Source: Flavobacterium alkalisoli
GTDB taxonomy: Bacteria > Bacteroidota > Bacteroidia > Flavobacteriales > Flavobacteriaceae
Reading direction: 5' to 3'
NCBI RefSeq assembly: GCF_008000935.1
Contig: NZ_CP042831.1
Coordinates: forward strand, 1,922,001-1,986,000
Length of the DNA: 64,000 bases
In this document: in pieces, positions 62,383 to 64,000 of the stretch
Numbering within the stretch: position 1 is the first letter of the stretch
Layout of the letters: every line of letters starts with the position of its first letter
Notes under the pieces: generated by a model
What the model was told of the DNA's origin: nothing
Seen by the model: only the letters and a program-made list of their open reading frames with translations
Databases searched by the model: none
Translations under genes and position numbers: made by a program

Positions 62383-62948
62383 ATTTCCAGCCAGTTTTCC
62401 AGCATTTTTTTTCCGTTTGGAGTTAATACAGACTCCGGATGGAATTGTACCCCCCTTACATTATATGTTTTGTGGCGTAATGACATTATTTCGCCATTAT
62501 CGTCTACGGATGTTACTTCCAGTACTTCCGGGAAATTTTCTTTTGCCACACACCAGGAATGGTAGCGCCCCACACTTATTTCTTTTTCCAGGCCTTTAAA
62601 TAAAGGTTCATCGTCAACTAGTATAGAGATAGTAGTTGCAACGCCGTGATAAACAGTATCGAGGTTTATAAGCTTACCGCCAAAAACTTCGCCAATAGCC
62701 TGTTGACCTAAGCAAATACCCAATATGCTTTTATAAGGGGCATATTTTTTTATTACACTTTCAAGTAACCCTGCATTGGCCGGCACACCGGGACCGGGAG
62801 ATAACAATATCTTATCAAAATCCTCAGGGTCATCTAAGGAGAGTTCGTCATTTCTTAAAACAGTAACTTCACAGTTAAGGCTTTCCAGGTAGTGTACAAG
62901 GTTGTAAGTAAAGCTGTCGTAGTTATCTATTACCAGTATTTTCTTCAT
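62379..62948 (-). CDS. pabA: Glutamine amidotransferase, anthranilate/aminodeoxychorismate synthase component II
   Basis: A 189-residue class I glutaminase that supplies ammonia to a chorismate-using partner (TrpE or PabB). The catalytic triad Cys79 (GICLGQQAIGEVFGG), His170 and Glu172 (GVQFHPESVLTPNG) is intact, as are DNYDSFTYNLVHYL and LLSPGPGVPANAG. It stands alone without trpE or pabB, so assignment to folate (pabA) rather than tryptophan (trpG) is uncertain; some bacteria use one subunit for both. Start is the ATG at 62948. Divergent from cysE. Confidence 0.9.
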   Translation of the reverse strand: MKKILVIDNYDSFTYNLVHYLESLNCEVTVLRNDELSLDDPEDFDKILLSPGPGVPANAGLLESVIKKYAPYKSILGICLGQQAIGEVFGGKLINLDTVYHGVATTISILVDDEPLFKGLEKEISVGRYHSWCVAKENFPEVLEVTSVDDNGEIMSLRHKTYNVRGVQFHPESVLTPNGKKMLENWLEI

Positions 62949-63003
62949 ATGCATAGTGGTTTGCAAATGTATAAAACTTAGTGATAAAAAAATATCTTAA
63001 AAA

Positions 63004-63020
63004 TCTACTAAACTGGTAGA
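63004..63020. promoter_or_regulatory. Candidate operator in the pabA/cysE divergent promoter region
   Basis: TCTACTA and TGGTAGA are complementary (one wobble) with spacer AAC, at the place of the -33 element of the cysE leader promoter. A dimeric regulator could bind here. Confidence 0.4.
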
Positions 63021-63036
63021 CTATTAAAAAAATAAC

Positions 63037-63044
63037 TATATTTG
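63037..63044 (+). promoter_or_regulatory. -7 element of the cysE leader
   Basis: TATATTTG. Transcription should start near 63050, about 12 bases before the leader-peptide ATG and about 170 before the cysE ATG. Confidence 0.6.
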
Positions 63045-63062
63045 TTATGCACAAAAGAATAT

Positions 63063-63143
63063 ATGGCAGTTTTAACAAACAAGTGTATGGCGTGTATGTG
63101 TTTCTCTTTAAACGAGGAAGCACTTGCTGTACATGGAAATTAG
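63063..63143 (+). CDS. Candidate cysteine leader peptide (26 residues)
   Basis: An open frame ATG to TAG encodes MAVLTNKCMACMCFSLNEEA followed by LAVHGN. Cys8, Cys11 and Cys13 are all TGT codons (63084, 63093, 63099), and the peptide also has Met9 and Met12, so five of six consecutive-region codons 8-13 except Ala are sulphur amino acids. It precedes a terminator and the gene for serine O-acetyltransferase, the first enzyme of cysteine synthesis. This is what a leader that senses charged tRNA-Cys should look like. An alternative frame from ATG 63047 (45 codons, ending in the terminator loop) has Cys-Cys but begins at or before the expected transcript start. Confidence 0.7.
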   Translation: MAVLTNKCMACMCFSLNEEALAVHGN

Positions 63144-63202
63144 GTTCAAACCTAAACAGTAAACAGTTAGTGAGCTCCTCGTAACCCGAGGAGCTTTTTT
63201 TA
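63113..63202 (+). promoter_or_regulatory. Candidate transcription attenuator (antiterminator versus terminator)
   Basis: The terminator is AGCTCCTCG (63173-63181) paired with CGAGGAGCT (63187-63195), then T. In the leader, CGAGGAAGC (63113-63121) is almost identical to the terminator 3' arm and can pair instead with GCTCCTCG, giving an alternative antiterminator. The segment starts 12 bases after the last Cys codon, so a ribosome stalled at a Cys codon would leave it mostly free, whereas a ribosome running to the stop would cover it. A small TAGGT/ACCTA hairpin lies between them. Confidence 0.7.
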
Positions 63203-63222
63203 TTTAAATATTTAGCATTATT

Positions 63223-64000
63223 ATGAAACATCCCGTTTATACCGCAAATTATCTGAAATCGGGTGTGCTGCCCGATAAGCAGAAAACAGGTTACTGGATA
63301 GAGGAATTTTTTCAGTGGCTGTTTTGTATAGGTCCGCAATATGCCGATTATGATTTCTTTTTAAAGAAGGAGCAGGAACTCGACGGACTACTATCTGATT
63401 TACTATGCCTTTCCGGGCTGGAAGAAGAAAAAATTCAACCGTTGCTACTTCATCTTAAAGATAAGATAGTAACACTCCATGAAAAAATGGAAGACAGTCT
63501 TAAGGCTATTTTTGCTTTTGATCCTGCAGCTAAGTCAAGAACCGAAGTGTTGGTTTCTTATCCCGGTTTTTTTGCCATAGCCATTTACCGTATTGCTCAC
63601 GAATTATGGATTAATAATGTACCTGTACTGCCCAGGCTTATTAGTGAATATGTGCATGGTAGGACAGGTATAGATATTCATCCCGGGGCAGCTATAGGTG
63701 ACAGATTTTTTATAGACCATGGAACCGGTATTGTAATAGGGGAAACCTCAGTAATAGGCAACGACGTAAAAATATATCAGGGAGTAACATTAGGGGCTTT
63801 AAGCGTACATAAAGAAGAAGCTTCTGTTAAGCGCCATCCTACCATAGGCAACAGAGTTACCATTTATGCCAACGCAACCATTTTGGGAGGCAATACCATT
63901 GTGGGCGACGATTCTGTAATAGGAGGTAACGTATGGATTACTAATTCCATACCGGCTCATTCTTTGGTATATCATAAAAGTGAAATAACTATAAAAACGA
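63223..64000 (+). CDS. cysE: Serine O-acetyltransferase, partial (cut by window end)
   Basis: The first 259 codons of a hexapeptide-repeat acetyltransferase making O-acetyl-L-serine from serine and acetyl-CoA, the committed step of cysteine synthesis. After a helical N-terminal domain, the family signature appears: [18 protein letters not shown], then [49 protein letters not shown], and [20 protein letters not shown]. The catalytic His and Asp of the HG and Asp-His region (HPG; IDHGTG) are present. The 3' end and any following cysK lie outside the window. It is preceded by a candidate attenuator. Confidence 0.94.
   Translation, partial: MKHPVYTANYLKSGVLPDKQKTGYWIEEFFQWLFCIGPQYADYDFFLKKEQELDGLLSDLLCLSGLEEEKIQPLLLHLKDKIVTLHEKMEDSLKAIFAFDPAAKSRTEVLVSYPGFFAIAIYRIAHELWINNVPVLPRLISEYVHGRTGIDIHPGAAIGDRFFIDHGTGIVIGETSVIGNDVKIYQGVTLGALSVHKEEASVKRHPTIGNRVTIYANATILGGNTIVGDDSVIGGNVWITNSIPAHSLVYHKSEITIKT

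Noticed and set aside
63047..63184. 45-codon frame from ATG 63047 as the leader peptide
   Set aside because: Its ATG lies at or before the expected transcript start, and its Cys-Cys pair lies on the antiterminator segment, where a stalled ribosome would block the switch. It is kept only as a competing hypothesis.
62923..63339. 138-residue open frame on the minus strand over the cysE leader
   Set aside because: It is the complement of the leader, terminator and cysE start, with no protein-like pattern.

Overview
The window is AT-rich chromosomal DNA from a member of the Bacteroidota, almost certainly a Flavobacterium-like member of the Flavobacteriaceae. The evidence is: Bacteroidota-type promoters (TTG, 18-21 bases, then TAnnTTTG) before several genes; T9SS type A sorting domains on secreted proteins; DUF5686 and CarboxypepD_reg-like outer-membrane proteins; a TonB-dependent receptor; a CarB of about 950 residues; and no strong Shine-Dalgarno sequences. 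I see no prophage, insertion sequence, CRISPR array, rRNA or tRNA. It reads as ordinary host chromosome, densely packed, with no gene-free stretch longer than about 300 bases.

Layout. 1-9.7 kb: the 3' end of murA, an AraC-type regulator and a VOC protein, two DUF5686 outer-membrane proteins around a small unknown protein, aroQ, and three small beta-barrel proteins. 9.8-12.7 kb: xerD and a PAS histidine kinase/response regulator pair. 12.7-19.4 kb: a TetR regulator and an RND tripartite efflux operon whose outer-membrane gene carries a frameshift; four copies of one operator-like repeat lie before tetR and before the operon. 19.5-21.9 kb (minus strand): a coiled-coil protein, zapA, a 6S RNA and rny. 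22-27 kb: an M23 peptidase, a TonB-dependent receptor and a lipoprotein. 27-33.6 kb (minus): DUF2971, HAD hydrolase, ABC exporter, phosphosugar mutase, GT2 and DUF4199. 33.7-39 kb: L31 type B with a structured leader, a GlmU-like protein, a nuclease, a peptide-binding lipoprotein and mtaB. 39-42 kb (minus): a five-gene operon of pirin, GNAT, SDR, methyltransferase and DMP19 proteins. 42-46 kb: a hydrolase, a lytic transglycosylase, a thioredoxin-like protein, RraB-like and TPR proteins, and rpmH. 46-49 kb: carB. 49-57.5 kb: an exported set made of a CotH protein, a Kir-type channel, a cupredoxin, an FG-GAP/ASPIC protein and two tandem diheme lipoproteins. 57.6-64 kb: a thioesterase, rmuC, a degenerate S41-like protein with two paralogous two-TM proteins, a pabA/trpG amidotransferase, and a serine O-acetyltransferase cut by the window end.

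The most interesting signal is the 5' leader of the serine O-acetyltransferase gene. It encodes a 26-residue peptide with three clustered Cys codons. A segment just after those codons closely copies the 3' arm of a downstream intrinsic terminator. This is the arrangement expected of a ribosome-mediated, cysteine-sensing transcription attenuator. Other points for a second look are the TetR operator array, the efflux-gene frameshift, the 6S RNA next to zapA, a nested inverted repeat at 21.9 kb, and the two-TM protein family at 61-62 kb.
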